Positions 15,788 to 26,800 of a stretch of DNA of 64,000 nt are shown here, piece by piece (the stretch's first letter is position 1; the number at the start of each line of letters is the position of its first letter). The DNA comes from an uncultured Clostridia bacterium (GTDB lineage Bacteria; Bacillota; Clostridia; Christensenellales; Pumilibacteraceae): assembly GCA_947086925.1 (NCBI GenBank), contig CAMUAL010000003.1:1-64000 (forward strand), in the 5' to 3' direction. A program made the position numbers and the translations under genes. A model generated the notes under the pieces. It was not told the DNA's origin. It searched no databases and was given only the letters and a program-made list of their open reading frames with translations.

Positions 15788-18607
15788 ATGGAAAACATAG
15801 TAATAAGAGGCGCAAAAGAAAATAACCTTAAAAACGTGGATTTAACGCTTCCCCGCAATAAACTGATAGTGTTTACGGGACTTAGCGGAAGCGGCAAAAC
15901 GAGCCTTGCCTTCGACACCGTTTTCGCAGAGGGGCAAAGGCGTTACGTAGAGTCGCTTTCGTCGTACGCCCGTCAGTTTTTGGGGCAGATGGACAAGCCG
16001 GATGTTGAGAGCATAGACGGATTGAGTCCCGCTATTTCGATAGACCAAAAAACCACGGCGCGCAATCCGCGTTCAACGGTGGGCACCGTTACCGAAATTT
16101 ACGACTATCTGCGCCTACTGTACGCGCGGCTGGGCGAGGCTCATTGCCCCAAGTGCGGCAAAAAAATCGAACAGCAGTCAATCGACCAAATCGCCGATGC
16201 GATAATGGCGTATCCCGAAGGAAGCAAGATTTTGTTGCTTGCTCCCACCGTGCGCGGGCGCAAAGGCGAGTTCAATAAGCTTTTCGAAAGCTACCGCAAG
16301 CAGGGTTTTGCCCGTGTGTGGGTTGACGGCAACACATATCTTCTCGACGAAGAAATTCCGCTCGATAAGCAGGTTAAGCACAACGTAAGCGTGGTAGTCG
16401 ACCGCCTTGTGATTAAAAAAGATATGGTAAAGCGGCTAACCGATTCGCTCGAAACCGCGCTTAAACTAAGCGAGGGCACGGTTATTGTGGAGTGCGACGG
16501 AGCGGAGCGGCTTTTTAACACAAAGTACGCATGCACCGATTGCGGGATTTCGCTTGCCGAAATCGAGCCTCGGCTGTTTTCGTTCAACAGTCCGTTCGGC
16601 GCGTGCCCCGAATGTTTGGGCTTAGGCTACAAGCAGGCGATAGACCCCGAGCTTATTTACGGCGACGGAAGTAAAACGCTGCGCGAGGGCGCGCTTACCA
16701 TAACGGGGTGGAACTTCGACAGCGGAGCGCAGACTCAGCTTTACTTCGAAGGACTGAGCAAGCGTTACGGATTTTCGTTGGACGTGCCGTACCGCGACTT
16801 GCCCGAAAACATTAAGCACATTTTGCTGTACGGCAACGGCGGCGAAAAAATAGAAATGCAGTACAATTCGTACAACTTTAAGGGGAGCTTTAACACCGCG
16901 TTCGAGGGAATAGTGACGAATCTCGAACGCCGTTACCGCGATACGGGTTCGGATTACGTTAAAAACGACATAGAGCGTTTTATGCGCACTCGTCCGTGCG
17001 AGGCGTGCCGCGGAAGGCGTCTTAAACCCGAAGCACTTGCGGTAACCGTGTTCGGCAAAAACATAGAAGAACTATGCAATTTAAGCATTGTTAGTCTTTT
17101 GGAGTTTGTAAACACCTTTACTTTTACAAGCAGTCAGGAGATTATAGCAAAACCTCTTCTTAAAGAAATACGGGCGCGGCTCGGATTTTTAAAAGACGTA
17201 GGGCTCGGCTATTTAACGCTTTCGCGCGGGGCGGCGACGCTTTCGGGCGGCGAGGCTCAGCGCATAAGACTCGCAACTCAGATAGGTTCGGGACTTCAAG
17301 GCGTGCTTTATATTCTCGACGAGCCGAGCATAGGACTGCATCAGCGCGACAACGAAAAACTTCTTGCTACGTTGAACAAATTGCGCGATTTGGGCAATAC
17401 TTTGATAGTTGTCGAGCATGACGAAGAAACGATACGTGCCGCCGACTTTGTGGTGGACGTAGGTCCGGGTGCGGGCGTTCACGGTGGCGAAATCGTGGCG
17501 GCGGGAACGGTGCCGCAGATAATAGCCGAACCGCGCTCGATAACGGGCAAATTTTTAAGCGGAGAGCGTAAAATCGAAGTGCCGCAAGCGCGCAGAAAGC
17601 CCGCAAACGGCTTTATAACGCTTACAAACTGTCGCAAGAACAATCTCAAATGCATAAACGCAAGTTTTCCCGTGGGACTTATAACGGCGGTTACCGGCGT
17701 TTCGGGAAGCGGAAAATCGAGCCTTGTAAATCAGATTTTATACCCCGCCGCGGCAAATTCGGTAATGGGTAGCAGACTCGGCGTGGGCGAGCATAAATCG
17801 ATAGAAGGACTCGAACTAATCGATAAAGTCATATGTATAGACCAAAGCCCCATAGGGCGCACGCCGAGGAGCAATCCCGCAACGTACACGGGCGTGTTCG
17901 GGGCGATACGCGAGCTGTTTGCAAAAACTCCCGACGCCTCCGAGCGCGGCTATAAAGCGGGAAGATTTTCGTTTAACGTAAAAGGCGGCAGATGCGAGAG
18001 CTGTTGCGGCGACGGAATAATTAAGGTTGAAATGAACTTTTTGCCCGATGTGTATGTGCCTTGCGAGGTGTGCGGCGGCAAGCGTTACAACCGCGAAACC
18101 CTTACCGTAAAATATAAAGGAAAGAGCATAGCGGACGTGCTCGATATGACGGTGGAAGAAGCTTACGGATTTTTCGAAAACATACCGCAGATAGCGAACA
18201 AGATACGCACGCTTTACGAGGTGGGTTTGGGTTACGTTAAAATGGGACAACCCGCCACAACGCTTTCGGGCGGCGAGGCTCAGCGCGTCAAGCTTGCAAC
18301 CGAGCTAAGTCGCAAATCGACTTCGCGCACGCTGTATATTTTGGACGAACCCACAACCGGACTTCACGTTGCCGATGTGGAAAAGCTTGTTTCGATTTTG
18401 CAGAGAATAGCCGACGGCGGCAATACCATTGTTGTTATAGAGCACAATCTCGACGTAATAAAATGCGCCGATTATATAATCGATTTGGGACCCGAGGGCG
18501 GCGACATGGGCGGCACGATTATAGCAACGGGCACGCCCGAAGAAGTAGCGGAAAACCCCGCAAGCATTACGGGAAAATTTCTGTTGCCCGTACTTAAACG
18601 CAACTGA
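15788..18607 (+). CDS. uvrA: UvrABC excision repair protein UvrA
   Basis: A 939-residue damage-recognition ABC ATPase. The first P-loop GLSGSGKTS is at residues 31-39, and a second P-loop [15 protein letters not shown] lies in the C-terminal half. Both signature motifs ([16 protein letters not shown] and [16 protein letters not shown]) and both Walker B motifs ([15 protein letters not shown] and [12 protein letters not shown]) are present. Zinc-finger cysteines occur as CPKCGKK, CTDCG/CPEC and [14 protein letters not shown]. It follows uvrB by two bases, so it is cotranscribed and coupled. No terminator was identified after it. Confidence 0.98.
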   Translation: MENIVIRGAKENNLKNVDLTLPRNKLIVFTGLSGSGKTSLAFDTVFAEGQRRYVESLSSYARQFLGQMDKPDVESIDGLSPAISIDQKTTARNPRSTVGTVTEIYDYLRLLYARLGEAHCPKCGKKIEQQSIDQIADAIMAYPEGSKILLLAPTVRGRKGEFNKLFESYRKQGFARVWVDGNTYLLDEEIPLDKQVKHNVSVVVDRLVIKKDMVKRLTDSLETALKLSEGTVIVECDGAERLFNTKYACTDCGISLAEIEPRLFSFNSPFGACPECLGLGYKQAIDPELIYGDGSKTLREGALTITGWNFDSGAQTQLYFEGLSKRYGFSLDVPYRDLPENIKHILLYGNGGEKIEMQYNSYNFKGSFNTAFEGIVTNLERRYRDTGSDYVKNDIERFMRTRPCEACRGRRLKPEALAVTVFGKNIEELCNLSIVSLLEFVNTFTFTSSQEIIAKPLLKEIRARLGFLKDVGLGYLTLSRGAATLSGGEAQRIRLATQIGSGLQGVLYILDEPSIGLHQRDNEKLLATLNKLRDLGNTLIVVEHDEETIRAADFVVDVGPGAGVHGGEIVAAGTVPQIIAEPRSITGKFLSGERKIEVPQARRKPANGFITLTNCRKNNLKCINASFPVGLITAVTGVSGSGKSSLVNQILYPAAANSVMGSRLGVGEHKSIEGLELIDKVICIDQSPIGRTPRSNPATYTGVFGAIRELFAKTPDASERGYKAGRFSFNVKGGRCESCCGDGIIKVEMNFLPDVYVPCEVCGGKRYNRETLTVKYKGKSIADVLDMTVEEAYGFFENIPQIANKIRTLYEVGLGYVKMGQPATTLSGGEAQRVKLATELSRKSTSRTLYILDEPTTGLHVADVEKLVSILQRIADGGNTIVVIEHNLDVIKCADYIIDLGPEGGDMGGTIIATGTPEEVAENPASITGKFLLPVLKRN

Positions 18608-18705
18608 GCGAGTGCGGATAATAGCGGATATAACCCGATTTATGAAAAAATAGATTTAATTTGTGCCGCAACGATAAATTTAACGAGCCTTTAACGTGTT
18701 TCTTA

Positions 18706-18734
18706 TTGACATTGTGAAAGTAAAATGCAATAAT
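18706..18734 (+). promoter_or_regulatory. Sigma-A-type promoter of the glycosyltransferase gene
   Basis: Perfect TTGACA (18706-18711), a 17-base spacer and AATAAT (18729-18734). It gives a leader of about 35 bases before ATG 18775, with AGGGGA as a weak ribosome site. Confidence 0.7.
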
Positions 18735-18774
18735 AATTAGGTATTATAAACGACTCAGGGGATTATCATATAAT

Positions 18775-20064
18775 ATGGTAATTACATTTGTTATGGACCA
18801 GTTCGGCGAAACGAGCAACGGAACTACGATGACCGCAATGCGTTTTGCCGACATTTTGCGCAAAAAAGGGCATGAGCTGAGAGTGCTCACCGCATCGAAA
18901 ATAGAGGGCGACGGAATATACGTTTTGCCCGAGTTTCGCATACCCGTTTTTCAGTCGATAGTCGATAAGCAGGGCATGAAGTTTGCCGAACCCGATGCCG
19001 AGATTATGAAAAAGGCGATAGAGGGAAGCGATGTGGTGCATATGCTTATGCCGTTTTGGGCGAGCGGCGCTGCGGTTGACATAGCGAACGAATTGCACAT
19101 TGCCACAACCGCCGCTTTTCATATTCAGCCCGAGAACATGACGTATTCGGTACACATGGGCAAAATTCCCGTAGCAAACAAGCTTATTTACACGTTTTTG
19201 CGCAATAAGTTTTACAAGAAGTTCAACTATATTCATTGTCCGAGTCAGATGATGAAGGATTTGCTTGTAAAAAATAAGTATCGCGGCAATATATTCGCCA
19301 TAAGCAACGGCGTGTGCGAGGACTTTATGAAAAAGGATATTCCGCGTCCCGAAAAGTACCGCGATAAATATGTTATTTTAATGGTGGGGCGTTACAGTCA
19401 CGAAAAACGACAAGACCTTATAATAAAGGCGATAGGTTCCAGCAAATATAACGATAAAATACAGCTTGTGCTTGCGGGTAAAGGACCCACTAAATCCGAA
19501 CTCGAACGGTTGGGCAAAAAGTACCTTAAAAACCCGGTTGAATTTCCGTTTCTGCAAAAAGACGAGCTTATAGACCTTATAAACACATGCGACCTTTACG
19601 TTCATTCGTCCGATGCCGAAAGCGAGGCGATTTCTTGCATAGAGGCGTTTACGTGCGGACTCGTTCCCGTTATATCCGACAGCAAACTTTGCGCGACAAA
19701 GCAGTTTGCTTTAAGCGAACACAATCTGTTTAAAAAAGGCGATTACAATTCGTTGCGCGAAAAAATCGAGTGGTTTATAGAGCACCCCGACGAAAAAGAA
19801 AAGCTGAGCCGCGCGTATTTGGAGTATTCGAAACAGTTTGCGATAGACGCATGCGTAGACAGACTTATAGAAGTTTTTCAAACGGCGATAGACGAGAACC
19901 GCATCAAGTGGGAAAACGCGGAAAAAGAAAAAGAGTATATTTCGCATCTTTCTGCGCGTGAAGTAAAAGCGTACGACAAGGGCAAAAAGAAGTATCTTAA
20001 AAATCTCGATAAGCAAAACAAAAACGATTTTACCGAGTCGTATATAAATACGGTTTTGCATTAA
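18775..20064 (+). CDS. GT4-family glycosyltransferase, glycolipid type
   Basis: A 429-residue GT-B fold enzyme. The N-terminal half begins MVITFVMDQFGETSNGTTM, the acceptor-side pattern seen in diacylglycerol glucosyltransferases. The C-terminal nucleotide-sugar half shows ILMVGRYSHEKRQDLIIKA, LVLAGKGPTK and the E-x7-E region SEAISCIEAFTCGLVPVISD. A charged tail (about 385-429) follows. The likely role is transfer of a hexose from a nucleotide sugar to a membrane lipid. Sugar and lipid are not determined by the sequence. The gene has its own promoter and is convergent with the next gene. The charged tail could help membrane attachment. Confidence 0.88.
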   Translation: MVITFVMDQFGETSNGTTMTAMRFADILRKKGHELRVLTASKIEGDGIYVLPEFRIPVFQSIVDKQGMKFAEPDAEIMKKAIEGSDVVHMLMPFWASGAAVDIANELHIATTAAFHIQPENMTYSVHMGKIPVANKLIYTFLRNKFYKKFNYIHCPSQMMKDLLVKNKYRGNIFAISNGVCEDFMKKDIPRPEKYRDKYVILMVGRYSHEKRQDLIIKAIGSSKYNDKIQLVLAGKGPTKSELERLGKKYLKNPVEFPFLQKDELIDLINTCDLYVHSSDAESEAISCIEAFTCGLVPVISDSKLCATKQFALSEHNLFKKGDYNSLREKIEWFIEHPDEKEKLSRAYLEYSKQFAIDACVDRLIEVFQTAIDENRIKWENAEKEKEYISHLSAREVKAYDKGKKKYLKNLDKQNKNDFTESYINTVLH

Positions 20065-20128
20065 ATAGGCGTGTACTTAAAAACGGCTGTATGTTTGCGG
20101 GTTTCGTTAAAAACGCCGAGCGGTTGCG

Positions 20129-20770
20129 CTAAAACGGCATAAAGCGTTTGCCGTTAATATAAAGGTAGAACATATTAAATATAAAGTCGCCCGACATAAG
20201 CGCGATTACCGTAAGCGCCGCGGGAAGAAGCACCGCAATATCGACGTGTGACAGCACCTGCATAAGAGGGTGCCACACAAGCCCCATAAATGTTACGGCA
20301 AGCATTCCCCACAAAAGTGAATATTGCAGGCAAATATATCCGCCGAAGCTGTTGTCGTAAGAATTGTAGCTCCAAAGCCTAACCCCGAACTTTTTGTAAT
20401 AAAAAACTCCGGTTAAAAATTCGGCGGCGGTTGCAAACAGCGCGGTAAGCAGTGCATACAATAAAACCGATAATAAGAACGCGGCGGTTTTTCCGCCTTT
20501 TGTTTTGGGTTTGGAATAAAGCTTTTTCCATAAACCCGATTGCGGAGTGCGCAGAATACCGTACGCCGCAAGCATGCTGAGTCCGTAAAGAGGGCAAAGG
20601 GGAAGGGTAAGAAGTCCGCGGTCTACAAATTCGCCGTACCAAATATAAAACAGCGTCGTTTCGGCAATCCACCCCGCAAACGAACAAAGAGCGGTGATAA
20701 CGGTGAGTATGCACGCCCGTTTTCCTCCGCTCTGCGTTTTATATAGTGTATCGGTTGTTAATGCGTTCAT
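20129..20770 (-). CDS. Polytopic membrane protein of the putative ABC-transporter type IV family (PF06541-like)
   Basis: A 213-residue membrane protein with about five or six hydrophobic segments. It shows the family signatures ETTLFYIWYGEFVDRGLL followed by LPLCPLYGLSML, LWSYNSYDNSFGGYICLQYS, and LLWGMLAVTFMGLVWHPLM. Members are annotated as putative ABC-transporter type IV, but no ATP-binding partner is nearby and function is unknown. The ATG at 20770 lacks a ribosome site and lies next to a 22-base palindrome (20771-20792). The giant exported protein is encoded 66 bases upstream on the same strand. Confidence 0.85.
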   Translation of the reverse strand: MNALTTDTLYKTQSGGKRACILTVITALCSFAGWIAETTLFYIWYGEFVDRGLLTLPLCPLYGLSMLAAYGILRTPQSGLWKKLYSKPKTKGGKTAAFLLSVLLYALLTALFATAAEFLTGVFYYKKFGVRLWSYNSYDNSFGGYICLQYSLLWGMLAVTFMGLVWHPLMQVLSHVDIAVLLPAALTVIALMSGDFIFNMFYLYINGKRFMPF

Positions 20771-20792
20771 GTATATAGTATGTACTATATAC
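20771..20792. promoter_or_regulatory. Perfect 22-base palindrome, candidate operator
   Basis: GTATATAGTA followed by TGTACTATATAC forms a perfect inverted repeat that touches the ATG of the membrane-protein gene at 20770. The shape GTATA...TATAC with an inner AGTA/TACT resembles operators of GntR/YtrA-type repressors. A T run follows only on the plus strand, where no gene ends, so a terminator role is unlikely. Confidence 0.5.
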
Positions 20793-20836
20793 TTTTTTTT
20801 ATGGTTTTTTTACTCGTTTTTAGGTTAAAGACGATT

Positions 20837-23800
20837 TTAACGGCTGATTCCGTTGTAAAGACTTATAAGCTCGTTCAAACTTTCTACCGTAAGGTCGGCG
20901 CTTTCTTTTGCCGAATTTGCGGCGGACTCGCAATCGGTTGCCGCGCTTTTTGCGCTGTTCATTGCCGAGCCGAAGAAGTCGGAAGCACTCCACTTTAACG
21001 AGTTTGATGCGGTTACCATTTTCGCACTGCCGTTTTGCGCGGATATCGCGGCGTTTTGAAGCAGCACCGACGCGGATTCCAAACCGCTGTCGCCGGTAAG
21101 AGTTTCGGTAAGCAAAGCATAGAACTCGGCGTAATCGTCGTCACTTAGCAGGGCATAGGTTTTGGAATAAACGCCGTTCACCGCTTTCACCGCCGATTGC
21201 AATGCGGAAGCGATTTCGGATATTTCGTTTGCCGCGTTTGTAATTGCGTTAGAGTAGTTTTGAACGTCGCTGTACGCGGTTGTACCGAACGATTTGTTAA
21301 GTGCGTTGTTTACGGCGGTGTTGACCGAATTTGCATAGTTTACCGCGGCGGAATATAACACCGTGTTCGCACGCCGCAAAAGCGTGTCGGCCGATTTTGC
21401 CGCAACCGTGTAAATCGTTTTTATAACCGTAGATGCGTTTTCTCCCGCATACTGTTTTGCCGCCGACGCAATGTCGATAAGTTCGTTTATTCGAGTAAGC
21501 GTTCCCGCCGCCGAATTTATTCCCGACAAGTCTGTGCTTGCGTTTTGGATTTGCTCGGAGTAAATACCGCTAATCGAATAAATTGCGTCAAGCGCATTGT
21601 TTCCTATATATTCGGCGGCGTTTGTTGCCGCCTTAGCCGCGGTTTGCGCGTTTTCGGAAACCGTTTCGTCATCGATAAGCATTGCCGCGTTTGTAGCTCC
21701 GCGCGCCGCTATTATCGCTTTTTCGGCATAGTCGAGAGCTTCTTTGATTTTAAGCGTCGAGCTTTCGCAGTTGTTTTCTTTTGCATCCGTAAGTGCGGCA
21801 TCGATAATGTTTTTGCCGTCTGCCGCAATGGCGTTCGCCGCACTTATTGCCGCGTTCGCCGTTTTGGTTACGGTGTTGTTTAGAATCTCGTTTACGTTCG
21901 CCGCATTTTCGTTTGTTTCGGATATAAGCTCGTCGTTGCCACTGAGTCGTGCCGCCTCGGTTGCCGCTTGCGTTGCGGTTATCATTGCGTTTATCGTATC
22001 GAGCGCGTCTGCGGCATACTGCGACGCCGTAAACCATTCGCACGATTCTGCGTAGCTTGCGGCTTTGTTCGACAGCGTAACCGCTTCGGTTGCCGTCTGC
22101 CGGCAAGCAATCTGCGCCGCCCTTGCCGCGCGCGTTGCCGTTGTGGGTATCGATTCGTTTATTTCTTCAAGCAGTGCTTGCGCCGCGTTTAAAACTGCGG
22201 TTCCGTCGTCACCCGCGCTTGTCGCCGCATTTACCGCCGCTACGAGCGCGTCCGTTGTCGACTGCATTGCGTATACCGTGGCTTGCGCCGCACTGCCTGC
22301 CGCGGCGTATGAGCGAACGGTTTCGAGCGAACTTGCCGTTTCGGCGTACTCTGCGGCTTTTTGCGCGTAGTAGTAGGCGGAGCGAGCCGCGTCGATTGCT
22401 TCCTGCGCTTTTGTTATGCGGTTTTGTATCGCAGCCGCGTATGCGTCTTCGGCTTGACGTGCGGCTTGTTCCGCCAATTTGACTTGTGCTTCCGCACGGG
22501 AGTATCCGAACGAATCCTCGGGAATGGACGCAAGCTTTTCGCGCGCCTCGGTGAGTTTGGCGTTTGAATCTTGCATTTCCGTTTTGCTTGTATTTACTGC
22601 TTTATCGGCGGCTGTCGCTTCCGCCGCGGCTTGCGTCGCTTTGTCGGCTTTCTTTGCGGCTTTTACTCCGAATGTTTCCGCCGCCTCGACGGGGAATAAT
22701 ACCGCCATTGCGTCTTCCAAGTTGTCGATTGCATATTTGTCTTTAAGAGGGCTTGCCGCACTGCCGAGACCGAAGTCCACAAAGCCCATATCTTTGGTGC
22801 CGCTCACCGTGCCGTCGGGATTAAGGTCGAGGTTGGATAATGTTGTGTTGTTGAGCGCAAGCGTAATATTCATGTTTGTGAACTGCGTATCGAGCGACAG
22901 TCCCGAAACGTAACCGTCGGGCGTAGTGCTTAAAACCACGTTAAGGTCGTTAAGGTCGCTCGAACCGCTGAGCTCTTTAAGACCGATTTTAAACGTGTAC
23001 TTATTGTCGGCATAAGAATAAGTTTTGAGAATCTGATTTAAGTCGGTAGAGGGAGTTCCGCCGCCCGCGCCCGAAATGGCGTTTTTAATCTGGCTTTCGG
23101 CAAGGTCTGCCATTCTTATAAGATAGAACAGGTAGTCGATGGGGTTAGAGAGGAATTCGTCGATTGTCGCCGATTTCATTTCGGTTGTTTTGTAGCTTCC
23201 CGCGCTGAACGCGCCGTTATTCCAAACGTCAACCACAAAGTACAGCATATCGTTTACAAAGTAAATGTAGCTGTTTGTGCGTTTGAGCATTCCGCCTACT
23301 TTGTACGGCACTTCCATTTTAACCGCCGCAACCGTAGTGCCGTCGTCGAGGATTTTAACCTTTATGTCAAACGGAATTTCGGGTTTGACGATTCCCAAAA
23401 GGTTAAGGGCGATTTCACCCGTAATTTCGAACTCGCGCAGACTTGCCGTTTTGATTACCGTAAACAGCAAATCGTCAAGGCTTGTAAAGTCTTTTATGTT
23501 ATTGCCCTCGGGCGGGGTAATGGGCGCAAATTCTTCGCAACTCAGGTTAGCCGTAAAGTTTACGGTGTCGCCGTTGGCAATAAGGTTGGCTATCTGCACA
23601 TAAGTGAGAAGTTCGCCGTCGTGTCCTATTACAACCGATGCTTTTTTACCGGAAAGAGTGTTGTCGAACAATCCGTTGTCTATGTTTATTTTAAGCAACG
23701 AATTTTCGAATTGTATCGAAACGCCGCCGAGTATGCTGTCGAGCATTGTGTCGGATAAAAGTCCTAAAATTCCGTTTATACCGCCGCTCGCTCCGCCTTG

Positions 23801-26800
23801 AATGTTTCCCGCAAGCGAGAATATGGAATTGAGAGCGTCGCGCAAATCGTCGAGCCCCGCGATTTCGAATGTTTCGAATACCGAAGTGTCGAGAGTTTCG
23901 TCGGCGACGTCTTCTAAAATTCCGTCGAGCATGGGAATATCGAGATTTAATATACTGCGTATCGCGCCTACTATTCTGAGCGCCGATTTGCAGTCGATTT
24001 TCGCATTAAATCCGTTGTAGTTGATATATGCGGTTAAATTCAGTAAATCAAAACCGTCGGCGTTTTCGTAGTCGGTTGTGTCGAGCAGGTAAACTTCAAT
24101 AGATTGGTCGCCCGTTTTTCCGCCGAGCAGGATATTAACGTAAATATTCGCAAAGCCTTTTGTGAGTTCGACTTTAAGCTGTCCCGAAACGGTTGTTGCC
24201 TCGTTCTTGCGGTCGAGTACTCCGCCTCCGAACGTCAAGCTGAAATAGCGTTGGCGCAACATATTCATAACCGGTGCAATGTAGCTTTGAATTTCGGCAA
24301 GATTCACGTAAGAATCTTCGTCGAACGCAAACGCGGGCATTGCGTTTAAGGGGGTAACGGTTACACATATGTTGCTGTCGTAAATATCGGCGCCGTAGTT
24401 TACGTTGTACGCGTCTATTGTAAGAGAAGTGTTGGTTGCGTACAAATTAACCGACGCGTTAAAGTCGCCCGCCGAGAATACTACGGTTATGCCGCCGTTG
24501 TCGTAATCGGACACGTGCGTTATGCAAGAAACGATTTCGGCAAGAGTTTTTCCGCCGAGCGCGTTTTGTATAAGACTCGTGTATTTTAAGCCTTCGGATA
24601 TAACTTCGGCAACCGTTGCCGCTTCGCTTTCGGTCATGTATTTGCTTATTTCGTCTATAAGCGAATCTATATCGGACATTGCGAACTTAATGCGAATATC
24701 GTTTATCGCAACGTAAATTACATCGTTTTCGTACCGTAGCGACACGTTGTGAGTGCGGAACGTAAGTTCGGCTACAAGGCAAAGGGGATTAAGCGAAATG
24801 TACGCATTGCCGGAAATCATTCCCGATATAACCGACGAATTCAATAAGCCGCTTATGTCGCCGAGCTCGATTACGTTACTCTTTAAAATCGCGGTAAGGG
24901 CAGGGGTAAGGCGGGTGATTACCGCAAGGTCGGCGTATTCCGATTCGTCAACAGAAATATCGTATTCTTTGCCGCATGTAACTGCCGCGTTTAAGTTGAG
25001 AGTGTATCCCGATACGTTAAGTCCGTTTACGCTTGCGCCGCTTACATAACCGTTTGCCACCGAAACCGAAACGGTGTACGGCGTGCCGCTTCGAGGAGTT
25101 ATCGTAAGCTCGATTCCGTCGTCCGAAATTGCAAGGTCGTCGATTAAAGCGAATACGCTGTCCGCATTAAGCTCGGGAATAATAAATCCGAGGTTGTTGA
25201 TAATTTCGTCTTTATCGGGCCGTTCGCCGAGTTTGGCTATTACGTCGTCGACAGCCGTAAGCACTTTTTCGATTTCGGCGGTTTTGGTTTCGCCGAGCAA
25301 TCCCGAAATGTTGTTTATAAATTCGTTTACGCTGCCGTAAGCGTCTGTTACGGAATTTAAAACACCTTCGGCATCGGATAAATCGAGCTTAAAGCCTATG
25401 TCGTTTAATTTTACGTAAACCGTGTTGTCGATATATGCAAATTCCGCGTTTACGCCCGATACTCTCAAATAGCCTTGCGCTTTAATGCCGTCGGTTATAT
25501 CGAGGTTTACCGACGCCGTAAATTCTTCTTTTGCTTCGTCGGTCGAAATTTCGCCGCGCAAATCCGCTTTAAATGTTTTGCCGAAAGCCGTGTTTACAAC
25601 CGAATCGAGAATCGGCTTTAACGGACGGTAGTCGTTTTCGTTTAATTCGGGCAATTCGATATAATCCGCAATCCGCGCGTTTACGCTTACGCTTATATCG
25701 CCGTACGCTATTTCGGCGGAAATCGTGTCGGCAACGGTTGCGCCGTCGTCGGTCTTTTTAAGTCCCATCGTTACATCGATATTTATGCCCGTAAGCTCAA
25801 ACGGCATGTTTATGTTCACGTGGGTATCTGTTTCGGTAATTTCGTGATTTTCGAAAAGAACGTCGAGAAGTCCCGCGTCGAGCAAACCCGAACCGTCTTC
25901 CGAATCGCCGCCGAAATCCAAACCGAACAAGCCGAGCAGGGAAGTAAGGTCGCTCGTGCCGAGATAATATTTGTTTTGTCCGAGCGAAAGGTAAAGCGTG
26001 TCGTTTTTATAAGCGGCGAACACGTTGTCGCCAATCGTAAAACGATAATCGTTGTTTTTCACGTCTATCGCGGCGGTCACTTTTATAACTTCGTCGAGTA
26101 AGTTTACGGTTGCGTCCGCGTAAAGAATTTTCTCACCCGAAATATAATCTCCGTAAGCTTCGCCGAGATAATCGGCAGGTCCTTTTTCGGTGTCGATTGA
26201 GCCCGACGTGTTGCCTGTGGGAACGTAGTCTATAAGCGGCTGGGCACGCTCGGGCATGTAACCTTCCGTATAGCTGAAAGTTTCGGTAAGAGTACTTGTA
26301 CATTTTACGTTTCCTACCGATACGTTTACCGAATATACGTCGTACATCTGCATTTCGAGAATACGCCACTGCGAATCTATCGTGTAAACGATTCGGCAAG
26401 AGTCGAATTCGGGGTATTTTGACGTTCCGGCGTAAGTCATCATTTCGTATTGAGAGTATTTCCATGCTTCCGCCGCATCGAGTACAAGCTCGTAGGTAAA
26501 GGAATCGTCGGCGGATGAAACGAATTTGCCGGATATTATCGAGTTGCTTGTAACGCTGTATTTGGTTATTTCCTGCGGAATTATTCCGTAACGCTGACGG
26601 TAAACCGCGTCGGACAGCTCGGTTATGTTGTCGGACCACGATTTAAGCTTGCCTCCCGAGGCGTTTCCTTTGCGGTACAGAAGCGCGCCGTTTTTAAAAT
26701 AACGCTGTTCCGCAAGCGAAACTATTCCCGAGAGCGAAATGGATTCCTGAAAAAGCTCGCCGCCCGTTTTCGAGCGGTAGTTGGTTACGTTTTGAGTGTA

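Noticed and set aside
20771..20800. Palindrome plus T run as a terminator
   Set aside because: The T run is on the plus strand, where no gene ends; both neighbours are on the minus strand.
21545..22913. Several plus-strand frames of 100-144 residues rich in Ala, Ser and Val
   Set aside because: Complement of the Ala-rich tail of the giant protein; GCN codons leave the other strand open.
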